NCBI GenBank assembly: GCA_045531895.1
Contig: JAZSEW010000070.1
Coordinates: forward strand, 1 to 64,000
Direction of reading: 5' to 3'
DNA from: SIG299 sp045531895
GTDB lineage: Bacteria > Bacillota > Clostridia > Lachnospirales > Lachnospiraceae
DNA length: 64,000 bases
The translations under genes and the position numbers were made by a program. Below the pieces are notes generated by a model. It was not told the DNA's origin. It saw nothing but the letters and a program-made list of their open reading frames with translations, and did not search any database. Positions 25,373-32,466 of this stretch are shown here, piece after piece. Position 1 is the first letter of the stretch, and every line of letters starts with the position of its first letter.

Positions 25373-25552
25373 TCACTGCTTTGCACCTTTCTTTTTCCAA
25401 TGCATTATTCCTGCAACCATCCAGAGAATTCCAAGTACAAAAATAAAAATTGCTGGTTTTATCGACTCCCCTACTCCCATCAAAGCAGCTGATAAAAAGG
25501 CTATTGCTGAAATCACCCAACAAATCATTGCCATTCCTTTATTGTTTTTCAT
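25373..25552 (-). CDS. Small two-helix membrane protein
   Basis: 59 residues with two hydrophobic segments (CWVISAIAFLSAALMG and AIFIFVLGILWMVAGIM) and basic ends (MKNNK, WKKKGAKQ). GGAGG lies about 10 bases before the ATG at 25552. Its stop lies inside the region that an over-long serpin reading would use, which supports both the reality of this gene and the shorter serpin start. It resembles the many short membrane proteins near clostridial ABC systems; no function is known. Confidence 0.65.
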   Translation of the reverse strand: MKNNKGMAMICWVISAIAFLSAALMGVGESIKPAIFIFVLGILWMVAGIMHWKKKGAKQ

Positions 25553-25614
25553 TAAAGCTTACCTCCGCGAAAATTCATGATTTTTCTTCCTTACACAACA
25601 TAAAACTTAATATA

Positions 25615-25671
25615 TTATTTCACCGTCACAGTCGCAACACCGGCAGCCAGCATCAAAATAAAAAACACCAT
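25615..25671 (-). CDS. Possible 18-residue membrane micropeptide
   Basis: An ATG with an excellent GAGGAGG site 7 to 9 bases upstream opens a frame for a single hydrophobic helix (MVFFILMLAAGVATVTVK) before TAA. It lies in the gap between the ABC permease-like gene and the 59-residue membrane protein. The ribosome site is the only real evidence; it could also be chance. Confidence 0.35.
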   Translation of the reverse strand: MVFFILMLAAGVATVTVK

Positions 25672-25704
25672 ATTTGTTATCCTCCTCGCTTTCCCAAAGC
25701 GTCC

Positions 25705-26217
25705 CTATTCTCCTAATTTTGCCCCCACGGTTCCAATCACCGTATACATCAATACATTTGCCACAAATACAACAGCCAGCGCCCCCTGATAAAACAACAG
25801 GTTTTTCAGACCAAATAACGGTGCAAATACCAATTGTACCAAAAAGGAAATCAGCCAGAGAACACCACCGTAAATTGCTGCCAGTTTCCATTTACTTAAG
25901 ACAAACTGCCGGATTCGAATCGGGAAGTATGCCGCGCGGCGGACTTTGCGCACCGTTCCTGAATTTATGGTACTTTCCCAAAGCAGAGGCGCCAGAATCA
26001 AAACTGCTGCAAGACTGCCGATAATGCCCGCTGCCGCAATCACACCGCCTCTTGACATGATGCCGATAAAGGCTTCTACTCCTACCACCAAAAACAATGT
26101 AGCACCTAGCAATATCTTGTAATTCGCAGAAATCAGCAGACGGTCAAAGGTTTCCTCCGGTGTTTTTCCTTCATACCCAAATAAAGCTTTCATCAGTTTA
26201 TTTTCTTTCATTGCCAT
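25705..26217 (-). CDS. Membrane protein of the second ABC pair
   Basis: 170 residues with four strongly hydrophobic segments (around 32-52, 57-77, 110-132 and 140-162) and no recognised family motif. It overlaps the ATPase gene at 26198 by 20 bases, so the two are translationally coupled and this is its likely membrane partner, although it is far shorter than a usual ABC-2 permease. AAAGGAGGGG serves one of two close ATG codons (26217 or 26211). Confidence 0.7.
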   Translation of the reverse strand: MAMKENKLMKALFGYEGKTPEETFDRLLISANYKILLGATLFLVVGVEAFIGIMSRGGVIAAAGIIGSLAAVLILAPLLWESTINSGTVRKVRRAAYFPIRIRQFVLSKWKLAAIYGGVLWLISFLVQLVFAPLFGLKNLLFYQGALAVVFVANVLMYTVIGTVGAKLGE

Positions 26218-26989
26218 GCCCCTCCTTTCCTTCTGTCAGCTTGTCATACTCATAAATCACATCCTCCAGACGAACCGTACCAACGCCTGCCGCTTCGCCA
26301 TGCAGACGGCGCATATAGTTTTGGTACTTCTCATACAGTTCTTCCTTGGACTCATAAAATTTCAATCTACCACCATCAATAAAAGCCACATAGTCTGCCA
26401 CCTTATCCAAATCCTCGGTGACATGGGTGGAAATAATCACGGAAACCAGTTCGCGTTCCACCGCTTCCTGCAGCAGATAATAAAACTCTCTGCGAAATAC
26501 TACGTCAAGTCCTCCGGTTGCTTCATCCATAAGCAAAAGCTTTGGCGAATGTGCCAGTGCAAACGCAAGCTGAAACTTCATGCGCATACCTCTGGACAAA
26601 TTCATATACAAGGTATCATTACTTAATTCAAAGCGTTTTAAATATGCATGAAACTTTTCCATGGAAAACCGCTCATAAAAGACGCCAAGCATACGACCGT
26701 TTTCCTCCAGCGACCTTGTCTGCAGAAATGGCTGTTCTTCCATCAGTACCCCAATTTCCTGTTTTGCCCGGAATGGCTCCTTTTTTGTATCAATACCATT
26801 AATAATAACGCTTCCGCTTGTGGCAGTTTCCGGGTGAACCAACTGCTTGATTAAAGTTGTTTTACCTGCTCCGTTTCTTCCGGTAAGTCCTAAAATATAG
26901 CCCGGTTCCAGAGAAAAACTGACCTCCCTCAATGTAAAGGAATGGTACTTTTTACTGATTCCCTTTACCTCTAACAATAACTCTTCCAT
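26198..26989 (-). CDS. ABC transporter ATPase (YtrB-like), second of the operon
   Basis: 263-residue ATPase. Walker A GLTGRNGAGKTTLI is near residue 35, the signature LSRGMRMKFQLAFALAHSP near 132 (degenerate LSRGM in place of LSGGQ), Walker B LLLMDEATGGLD near 152 and the switch His in ISTHVTEDLDKVADY near 185. The degenerate signature is typical of ABC proteins controlled by YtrA-type GntR regulators. It sits just downstream of that GntR gene and overlaps its membrane partner. Such systems answer cell-wall or membrane stress, with substrates largely unknown. Confidence 0.92.
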   Translation of the reverse strand: MEELLLEVKGISKKYHSFTLREVSFSLEPGYILGLTGRNGAGKTTLIKQLVHPETATSGSVIINGIDTKKEPFRAKQEIGVLMEEQPFLQTRSLEENGRMLGVFYERFSMEKFHAYLKRFELSNDTLYMNLSRGMRMKFQLAFALAHSPKLLLMDEATGGLDVVFRREFYYLLQEAVERELVSVIISTHVTEDLDKVADYVAFIDGGRLKFYESKEELYEKYQNYMRRLHGEAAGVGTVRLEDVIYEYDKLTEGKEGHGNERK

Positions 26990-27037
26990 ATGGCCTCATT
27001 TCTGTCGGTTTGGTCCCGACACCCTTTCTTCTCATTC

Positions 27038-27406
27038 TTATTCGTAAAGTAAATCCAACATATCCAGAACATCCTGTTTGGAAAGCTCCGCCGCCTTGCA
27101 GTCCCGTATCAGCTCGCTCATGCGCTTTTCCAAATCCTGAATTTTCTTTTCCTTTAACATTTCCAGCTTTCTGGTGCAGACAAAGAAGCCCCTGCCCGGC
27201 ACGGAATAAATTAACCCCTGGGCTTCCAGTTCTTCATAGGCCCGTTTTGTCGTAATCACACTGATTTGCAAATCTTTGGCAAGCCCCCGGATAGACGGCA
27301 GCGCCTCCTCCGGTTTTAATTCCTGCCTGAGAATAGCATCCTTAATTTGCTGCTCTATCTGTTCATAAATCGCTGCATTACTATGCTCCGAAATAAATAG
27401 TTTCAT
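27038..27406 (-). CDS. YtrA-subfamily GntR regulator
   Basis: 122-residue repressor with an N-terminal winged helix (IYEQIEQQIKDAILRQELKPEEALPSI as a start, DLQISVITTKRAYEELEAQGLIYSVPGRGFFV as the recognition part) and a short C-terminal dimerisation tail of about 45 residues, the hallmark of the YtrA group. It lies in the middle of the ABC operon, 10 bases after the upstream membrane gene, and likely represses the operon promoter, where a long AT-rich dyad overlaps the -10 box. Confidence 0.92.
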   Translation of the reverse strand: MKLFISEHSNAAIYEQIEQQIKDAILRQELKPEEALPSIRGLAKDLQISVITTKRAYEELEAQGLIYSVPGRGFFVCTRKLEMLKEKKIQDLEKRMSELIRDCKAAELSKQDVLDMLDLLYE

Positions 27407-27416
27407 CTCAATTCTC

Positions 27417-28172
27417 CTACTTCTGTTGCTGTGTTGCCATTACCTGCTGCTGTGTTGCAAATACCACTCGTTCCGCCGGTTTTACAAATCCCCTAAACTG
27501 TACCCAGTGCGATACATCTGTACGGAAAATATACATTACCAGATATAACCCCAAGGTAACTAACAGCTTGACTTTCGCCGTTTCATCATATTTCATAAAC
27601 ATACATCCAAACATACTTACAAAAAGTACTACAATTGCATAAATACCATACAGAATACCCCGAACCTTTCTTGCCTTCGGAAGCTCCACCTGTTCCGCCT
27701 CATTTTGTGCTTTTGCCAGGCTGTAGAGCATTTCAAAGAACCAGCCTTCCAGCGCTGTCAAAACAAAACATAACATCATCAAACCACGCTCCACAAATAT
27801 CTCTTCTCCGACAGCATGCAGTACTGCTACTGTTCCTACGGAAGCTACTGTCACCCATGCCTCTAACAGATTGGTCCGGTATTTTAAATAGTGTACAATA
27901 TCCTCTGTAGTGAAAGGCAGATAATTAAATGGCTTTTCGTATAATGCGCTCACTTCGATAAATGCCCACATAAACACATAGGACATGGCAAAGACATTAA
28001 AATCCTCCTCATTTTTAACGTATGGCAGTGCAATAAAGAAAAAATATAATGCTACCACCAAAATGCACTTCCAGCCACATATCACACCTTTAAAATCTGC
28101 CCAAAGCATTCTGCCTGCCATTTTTCTAATACTCTTTTTATGTCCCTGTTCTTCTAACCAATCTCTGTCCAT
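27417..28172 (-). CDS. Membrane protein of the first ABC pair
   Basis: 251 residues. AAAAGGAGGAGTATC before the ATG at 28172 shows that the longer reading from 28196 is wrong. About six hydrophobic segments are visible (for example CILVVALYFFFIALPYV and GILYGIYAIVVLFVSMFGCMF). It has no named family that I recognise but its position 13 bases after an ATPase gene makes it the likely permease of that ABC pair. The C-terminus ends with a short tandem repeat, ATQQQ-VM-ATQQQ. Confidence 0.75.
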   Translation of the reverse strand: MDRDWLEEQGHKKSIRKMAGRMLWADFKGVICGWKCILVVALYFFFIALPYVKNEEDFNVFAMSYVFMWAFIEVSALYEKPFNYLPFTTEDIVHYLKYRTNLLEAWVTVASVGTVAVLHAVGEEIFVERGLMMLCFVLTALEGWFFEMLYSLAKAQNEAEQVELPKARKVRGILYGIYAIVVLFVSMFGCMFMKYDETAKVKLLVTLGLYLVMYIFRTDVSHWVQFRGFVKPAERVVFATQQQVMATQQQK

Positions 28173-28185
28173 GATACTCCTCCTT

Positions 28186-29064
28186 TTAATATACACTCTT
28201 ACGTTCTGCTACCGGATGCTTTTGTCCGTACAGGTAACAAAGCAGCTGTTCAATACTTGGTGCCTCTGTTTTGTCTGCCAGTGGAAACGGTCCGTCTTCA
28301 CTCTTTACCAGACCTTCACTATAAGTTTCTCTATCCACTCTGCCAATCAGTTTACTCTTCATGCAGTCTAACTGGTGTCTGCTTCCCTTTACAATTCTGT
28401 ACTGTGACACCACCGCTTCCTTCTCATCAAACAGGGTCTGCTTTCCCTTTTCTAAAATAAGCAGGTAATCTGCCATGCGGTCCAACTCCTCTGTTAAGTG
28501 AGTCGTCCAGATAATATTGCGGTTGCCGGATTCCATATACTCACCCATCAGTTCATACAAATCCTTTCTGGCAAAGCTGTCCAGCGATGCCGTCGGTTCA
28601 TCTAAAAATAAAACTTTAGAGTCATAACTGAAGGCAAATGCCATCTGCACCTTTAACTTCATACCGGCGGACAGTTTCTTCATCCTGCGTTTTACCGGAA
28701 TATCCAGCCGCGCTAACAGGCTTTCATATTTTTCTTTATCAAAGTCCTTATAAAACGGACCGTAAATCTCTCCGATATCTCTGGCACTAATTGTCTCTGT
28801 AAACGGACAATCCTCCAACACAAAAGCACATTGTCTGCGGTAGTCCTGTCTTGCCTCGCCGTCTCTGCCGCCTTCCTTGCCGTTTATGGTGATTGTACCG
28901 CCATTCAGACAATCTCCAAACAACATAGACTGAAACAACGTACTTTTCCCGGAACCATTTCTGCCAACGATACCTAAAATGTAGCCTTCCGGCAAATCAA
29001 AGTTAATTTCGCCAAGAGTAAAGTTATCTCTCTCTTTTACAAATTGTTCTACTCTCACTCCCAT
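28186..29064 (-). CDS. ABC transporter ATPase, first of the operon
   Basis: 292 residues from the ATG at 29064, which has GGAGGTTCCCT before it; the upstream extension to 29184 runs through promoter DNA and is rejected. Walker A is GIVGRNGSGKSTLF, the signature LSAGMKLKVQMAFAF (degenerate, as in YtrB-like proteins), Walker B VLFLDEPTASLD and the switch region IIWTTHLTEELDRMADY. It is the first gene of the GntR-controlled operon and pairs with the 251-residue membrane protein. Confidence 0.92.
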   Translation of the reverse strand: MGVRVEQFVKERDNFTLGEINFDLPEGYILGIVGRNGSGKSTLFQSMLFGDCLNGGTITINGKEGGRDGEARQDYRRQCAFVLEDCPFTETISARDIGEIYGPFYKDFDKEKYESLLARLDIPVKRRMKKLSAGMKLKVQMAFAFSYDSKVLFLDEPTASLDSFARKDLYELMGEYMESGNRNIIWTTHLTEELDRMADYLLILEKGKQTLFDEKEAVVSQYRIVKGSRHQLDCMKSKLIGRVDRETYSEGLVKSEDGPFPLADKTEAPSIEQLLCYLYGQKHPVAERKSVY

Positions 29065-29151
29065 AGGGAACCTCCATTCCAAACCTAATCTTTTTCCTAC
29101 AGCCTTTGCAACATCTTTTTGTAAATAGCTGTATATGTACTGTTTATTTAC

Positions 29152-29191
29152 TGTATATATTATATATACACAGTTTATGTACAAATGTCAA
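29152..29191 (-). promoter_or_regulatory. ABC operon promoter with GntR-type dyad
   Basis: Minus strand TTGACA (29186-29191), 17 bases, TATATA (29163-29168). A perfect 19-base palindrome, TGTATATATTATATATACA (29152-29170), covers the -10 box. Weaker matching arms (ACTGTTTAT and CAGTTTATGTAC) extend the dyad on both sides. Likely target of the YtrA-type repressor. Confidence 0.7.
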
Positions 29192-29250
29192 TAGGTATTC
29201 TGAAAAAAAATTAATTTTCCTCTTTCTTTATTAAAAGACTATAAACTCCC

Positions 29251-29279
29251 TTGAAATTGCAGTTTCCAAGCCATACAAT
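29251..29279 (+). promoter_or_regulatory. Promoter of the orphan dnaK
   Basis: TTGAAA (29251-29256), 17 bases, TACAAT (29274-29279). No CIRCE element was found nearby. The short leader contains a hairpin, GTGCC-AAAC-GGCAC (29289-29302), just before the ribosome site. Confidence 0.65.
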
Positions 29280-29323
29280 GGTAAAAACGTGCCAAACGGC
29301 ACCATAAGAATGGAGAAAAAGAA

Positions 29324-31072
29324 ATGAGTAAAGTGATTGGAATCGATTTAGGAACAACTAATAGTTGCGTTGCCGTGGTAGAAAACGGCGAACCTGTCAT
29401 CATCCCAAATGAAATGGGACAGCGCACCACACCAAGTATCGTCGCCTTCACCAAAGCCGGTGAACGTTTAGTAGGAGAGGTTGCCAGACGCCAGCTTGCT
29501 ACCAATGCAGAGCGCACCATTTCTTCCGTAAAACGCCACATGGGCACCGAATGGCACCAGATGATTGACGGCAAAGAATATAAACCACAGACCATCAGCG
29601 CCATGGTGTTGGCCCAGTTAAGGAAAAGTGCAGAAAGTTTCCTTGGGGAACCGGTGCAGGACGCGGTGATTACCGTCCCTGCCTATTTCAATGACGCCCA
29701 GCGTCAGGCTACCAAGGACGCCGGACGAATTGCCGGATTAAATGTACTTCGTATTATCAACGAGCCAACCAGCGCTGCCCTGTCCTACGGGCTGGACCAC
29801 GGCGATGCCCAGAAGCTTATGGTATACGACCTCGGCGGCGGTACCTTTGACGTATCTGTCATTGAAATTGCGGACGGCGTTATAGAAGTTCTGGCTACCG
29901 CCGGTGACAACCATTTAGGCGGCGATGACTTCGATGCCAGAGTTGCAAACTTTCTGGTTCAGGAATTTAAGAAAGAACACAAAGTCGACCTTTCCAGAGA
30001 TATCACTGCCTACTACCGTGTGAAAGAAGCGGCAGAAAAAGCGAAAAAAGAGCTTTCCACCGCTGAAACTACCAATATCAACCTTCCTTTCTTAACCCAG
30101 ATTAAGGGAGAGCCTGTGCATATGGATATCAACTTATCCCGTGCTAAATTCGAAGAACTGGTAGCAGACCTCATTGACCGCACCGTAGGTCCGGTTCATC
30201 AGGCTCTGTCCGATGCAGGCGTGTCTGCTAACGAACTGTCCAAAGTACTTTTGGTCGGCGGTTCCACCCGTATCCCGGCAGTACAGGCAAAGGTTCGTCA
30301 GTTGACCGGAAAAGAACCATCCCGCAACATCAATCCGGACGAGTGTGTTGCCCTTGGTGCCGCAGTGCTCGGCAGCACCTTGCAGGGAAATGCTCTGGTT
30401 GCCAAAGGCACCGGAAAAGATTTGCTGCTTCTTGACGTCACCCCGATGAGCCTTTCCATCGAAACCGTAGGCGGCGTTGCCACCCGCCTCATCGAGCGAA
30501 ACACCACTATTCCAACCCGCTATGCCAAGGTATTCTCCACCGCTGCTCCGTATCAGAGCAACGTAGACATCCGTGTTCTTCAAGGTGAACGACCAATGGC
30601 TGCAGATAATAAACGTATCGGTAACTTCCGCCTGAAAGGAATCCGCAAGGCTCCGGCCGGCGTTCCGCAGATTGAAGTCACCTTCGATATTGACGCTAAC
30701 GGTATTTTAAAGGTTTCTGCCAGAGACTTGGACACCATGAAGGAACAGTCCATCACCATCACTGCCTCTGACCGGATGTCCGACATGGAAGTAGAACAGG
30801 CTATGCGGGATGCCGCAGAATATGCCGGTTTAGATGCCCTCCGTGTGGAAGCACTGGAGCTTTCCAGAGAGGCACAAACTACCTGGTCCAAGGCCCAGCA
30901 GTTATTAAAGGATGAGAAAAAGACTATGGACAAGAACCGCAAAAAGCAGTTAAAGAAAGATTCCGATGCCCTGCAAAAAGCTCTGTCCAAGCTTCGCTTG
31001 GATAAGGTCACGCCGGAACAAATAGAGAATATCAGGCAGGCAAAAGCACAATTAGAGGTGACCTTAGGCTAA
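29324..31072 (+). CDS. dnaK: Hsp70 chaperone, short DnaK paralogue
   Basis: 582-residue Hsp70. IGIDLGTTNSCVAVVENG opens the ATPase domain, VYDLGGGTFDVSVIE is the phosphate-2 loop and VLLVGGSTRIPAVQ the adenosine motif; the linker LLLLDVTPMSLSIET leads into the substrate domain. The C-terminal lid stops after about 85 residues with LEVTLG and lacks the acidic EEVD-like tail, so it is some 30-40 residues shorter than housekeeping DnaK. It stands alone: no hrcA, grpE or dnaJ is adjacent. It is likely a second Hsp70 with a special client set, and it is richer in G+C than its neighbours. Confidence 0.93.
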   Translation: MSKVIGIDLGTTNSCVAVVENGEPVIIPNEMGQRTTPSIVAFTKAGERLVGEVARRQLATNAERTISSVKRHMGTEWHQMIDGKEYKPQTISAMVLAQLRKSAESFLGEPVQDAVITVPAYFNDAQRQATKDAGRIAGLNVLRIINEPTSAALSYGLDHGDAQKLMVYDLGGGTFDVSVIEIADGVIEVLATAGDNHLGGDDFDARVANFLVQEFKKEHKVDLSRDITAYYRVKEAAEKAKKELSTAETTNINLPFLTQIKGEPVHMDINLSRAKFEELVADLIDRTVGPVHQALSDAGVSANELSKVLLVGGSTRIPAVQAKVRQLTGKEPSRNINPDECVALGAAVLGSTLQGNALVAKGTGKDLLLLDVTPMSLSIETVGGVATRLIERNTTIPTRYAKVFSTAAPYQSNVDIRVLQGERPMAADNKRIGNFRLKGIRKAPAGVPQIEVTFDIDANGILKVSARDLDTMKEQSITITASDRMSDMEVEQAMRDAAEYAGLDALRVEALELSREAQTTWSKAQQLLKDEKKTMDKNRKKQLKKDSDALQKALSKLRLDKVTPEQIENIRQAKAQLEVTLG

Positions 31073-31082
31073 CATAAAGCAG

Positions 31083-31141
31083 CAAAAAAGACCAGCCGGC
31101 AGGCAATCTGATGATTTGCACCTTCCGGTTGGTCTTTTTTT
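31083..31141 (+). terminator. Terminator after dnaK
   Basis: AAAAAAGACCAGCCGG pairs with CCGGTTGGTCTTTTTTT around a short loop. It ends the plus-strand dnaK gene and may also stop the converging 60-residue membrane protein gene. Confidence 0.88.
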
Positions 31142-31143
31142 AT

Positions 31144-31326
31144 TTACATATTATACTTCATGAAGCTCCTCACTGCCAACACAAAAATCAGACCAAGTAT
31201 TATATTAAATACAAAATCTGCTGTTGTCCAATGAAAGACAATCATTAAAATGCCAAAAATAATAACAATTACAGTTAAAATATTTCTCAGTTTCGGGATA
31301 TCGTATTCCCAGTTGATTTCTTTCAT
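31144..31326 (-). CDS. Small membrane protein
   Basis: 60 residues: a charged N-terminus (MKEINWEYDIPKLRN) followed by two hydrophobic helices, ILTVIVIIFGILMIVFHW and FVFNIILGLIFVLAV. GGAGG precedes the start at 31326 by about 10 bases. It is the last gene of the YcxB-like/GNAT set, 13 bases after the GNAT gene. No family recognised. Confidence 0.7.
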   Translation of the reverse strand: MKEINWEYDIPKLRNILTVIVIIFGILMIVFHWTTADFVFNIILGLIFVLAVRSFMKYNM

Positions 31327-31339
31327 TGTACATTGCCTC

Positions 31340-31777
31340 CTACTCTATTTCTTTAAACAGTAGTACCGACTCAATCTCCTGAAATCCATTTTTCAAATAG
31401 AAATAGTGGGAAGGGAAATCCCGCTGTGTTCCCAAAAGAATAGAATCACAACCACGCTTTTCCGCTTCCTTTGCTACTAATTCCATAAAGATGCTTCCAC
31501 AGCCTTTTCGCTGTACCTCAGGACTAATACAGAAATCCTCGATTCGAAAAAATGGTCCTTCTATGCACGGAACAATCATTCCAAGCACCAAGCCGACGAT
31601 TTTTTCCTGTTCCACTGCAGCAAAACAGCACTTTGTATCCGAATTCAAATAGGCGCGGATATAGATTTCTACTTCCATTTCTTCGTATACTTCATCCCAC
31701 GGTTTCTCACGGTAAGCGGATATGTATACCTTGGCACATTCGGAAACATCTTTACTTTCCGGTATTTTTATATACAT
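31340..31777 (-). CDS. GNAT N-acetyltransferase
   Basis: 145 residues from the ATG at 31777, where GGAGGAAAAGACAA supports the start. Acetyl-CoA-binding motif VQRKGCGSIFMELVAKEAEKRG lies near residue 90 and the C-terminal YFYLKNGFQEIES is typical of GNAT folds. It overlaps the upstream YcxB-like gene by 26 bases. The acceptor is unknown. Confidence 0.88.
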   Translation of the reverse strand: MYIKIPESKDVSECAKVYISAYREKPWDEVYEEMEVEIYIRAYLNSDTKCCFAAVEQEKIVGLVLGMIVPCIEGPFFRIEDFCISPEVQRKGCGSIFMELVAKEAEKRGCDSILLGTQRDFPSHYFYLKNGFQEIESVLLFKEIE

Positions 31778-32396
31778 TTGTCTTTTCCTCCAACTGTTTT
31801 GCAAATTCCTCTGCCGTCCCTAGCAGCAGTTCCTTTTTCTGTAGCAATACCAACCGGTTCTCATAAATCAAGCAAAACAAATCAGCAGTTTCCAAAGTAC
31901 ATTCCATACCCGCATAGGAAATTTTCTTATCTTCTCCTGCTCCACTCATGGCAAGCTCTTTTTCGCCAAATATCAAACGCAGCTTCTGATTTTCCATGGA
32001 AGCATTCATACTCTCCAACAGTTTCTTTGCCTTTTTCTCATAAGAGTTTTTCTTTCTGTCCTCCTTGCGAAGATAAAGAACACCAAGCACAATAGCAAGA
32101 AAACCCACAACCAACGGCACCGGCAATTCCTGTGGTTTCATAATCCCCGGTACAAACAGGAAAATTCCCATTACAAGGAGCAAACCGCCAAAACGTCTTC
32201 TGCTTTCTCTACGGCGCTTTAACTCTGCTTCCGGTGCTCGTGGAGCTGCGTTTAATTTATCCGTTACCTTCCAAAGACCGGGAAGCTTCTTTCGGGAAGC
32301 CAGTTCCACCCGTTTTTCTAACATCCGGGCTACCTGTGCTGATAAAGTCTCTGTATCGTATGGTTTCATGGAAAAAATGAAATTTTTATCTGCCAT
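31752..32396 (-). CDS. Membrane protein with YcxB-like C-terminus
   Basis: 214 residues. A basic stretch (RRRESRRR) precedes two membrane helices (about 70-85 and 92-108), followed by a cytoplasmic domain in which 'ISYAGMECTLETADLFCLIYENRLVLLQKKEL' matches the pattern of the YcxB-like domain (strand, aromatic motif, then a basic segment). Function unknown. It starts the small operon with the GNAT and 60-residue membrane genes, downstream of argS. Confidence 0.7.
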   Translation of the reverse strand: MADKNFIFSMKPYDTETLSAQVARMLEKRVELASRKKLPGLWKVTDKLNAAPRAPEAELKRRRESRRRFGGLLLVMGIFLFVPGIMKPQELPVPLVVGFLAIVLGVLYLRKEDRKKNSYEKKAKKLLESMNASMENQKLRLIFGEKELAMSGAGEDKKISYAGMECTLETADLFCLIYENRLVLLQKKELLLGTAEEFAKQLEEKTNVYKNTGK

Positions 32397-32466
32397 GTGT
32401 TTGCTTCCTTTCTGCTTTTATTCTTTCTGAACATTTTACCACAATCCAAAGGTTCTTGCAATACGC

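Noticed and set aside
25607..25891. 94-codon minus-strand frame
   Set aside because: It lies in another frame of the ABC membrane gene, with Cys/Gly-rich nonsense composition and no ribosome site.
29065..29184. N-terminal extension of the first ABC ATPase
   Set aside because: The extension covers the operon leader just after the promoter and -10 box; a clear GGAGG supports the start at 29064.
29192..29323. CIRCE heat-shock element before dnaK
   Set aside because: No TTAGCACTC-N9-GAGTGCTAA repeat; only a short GTGCC/GGCAC hairpin is seen.
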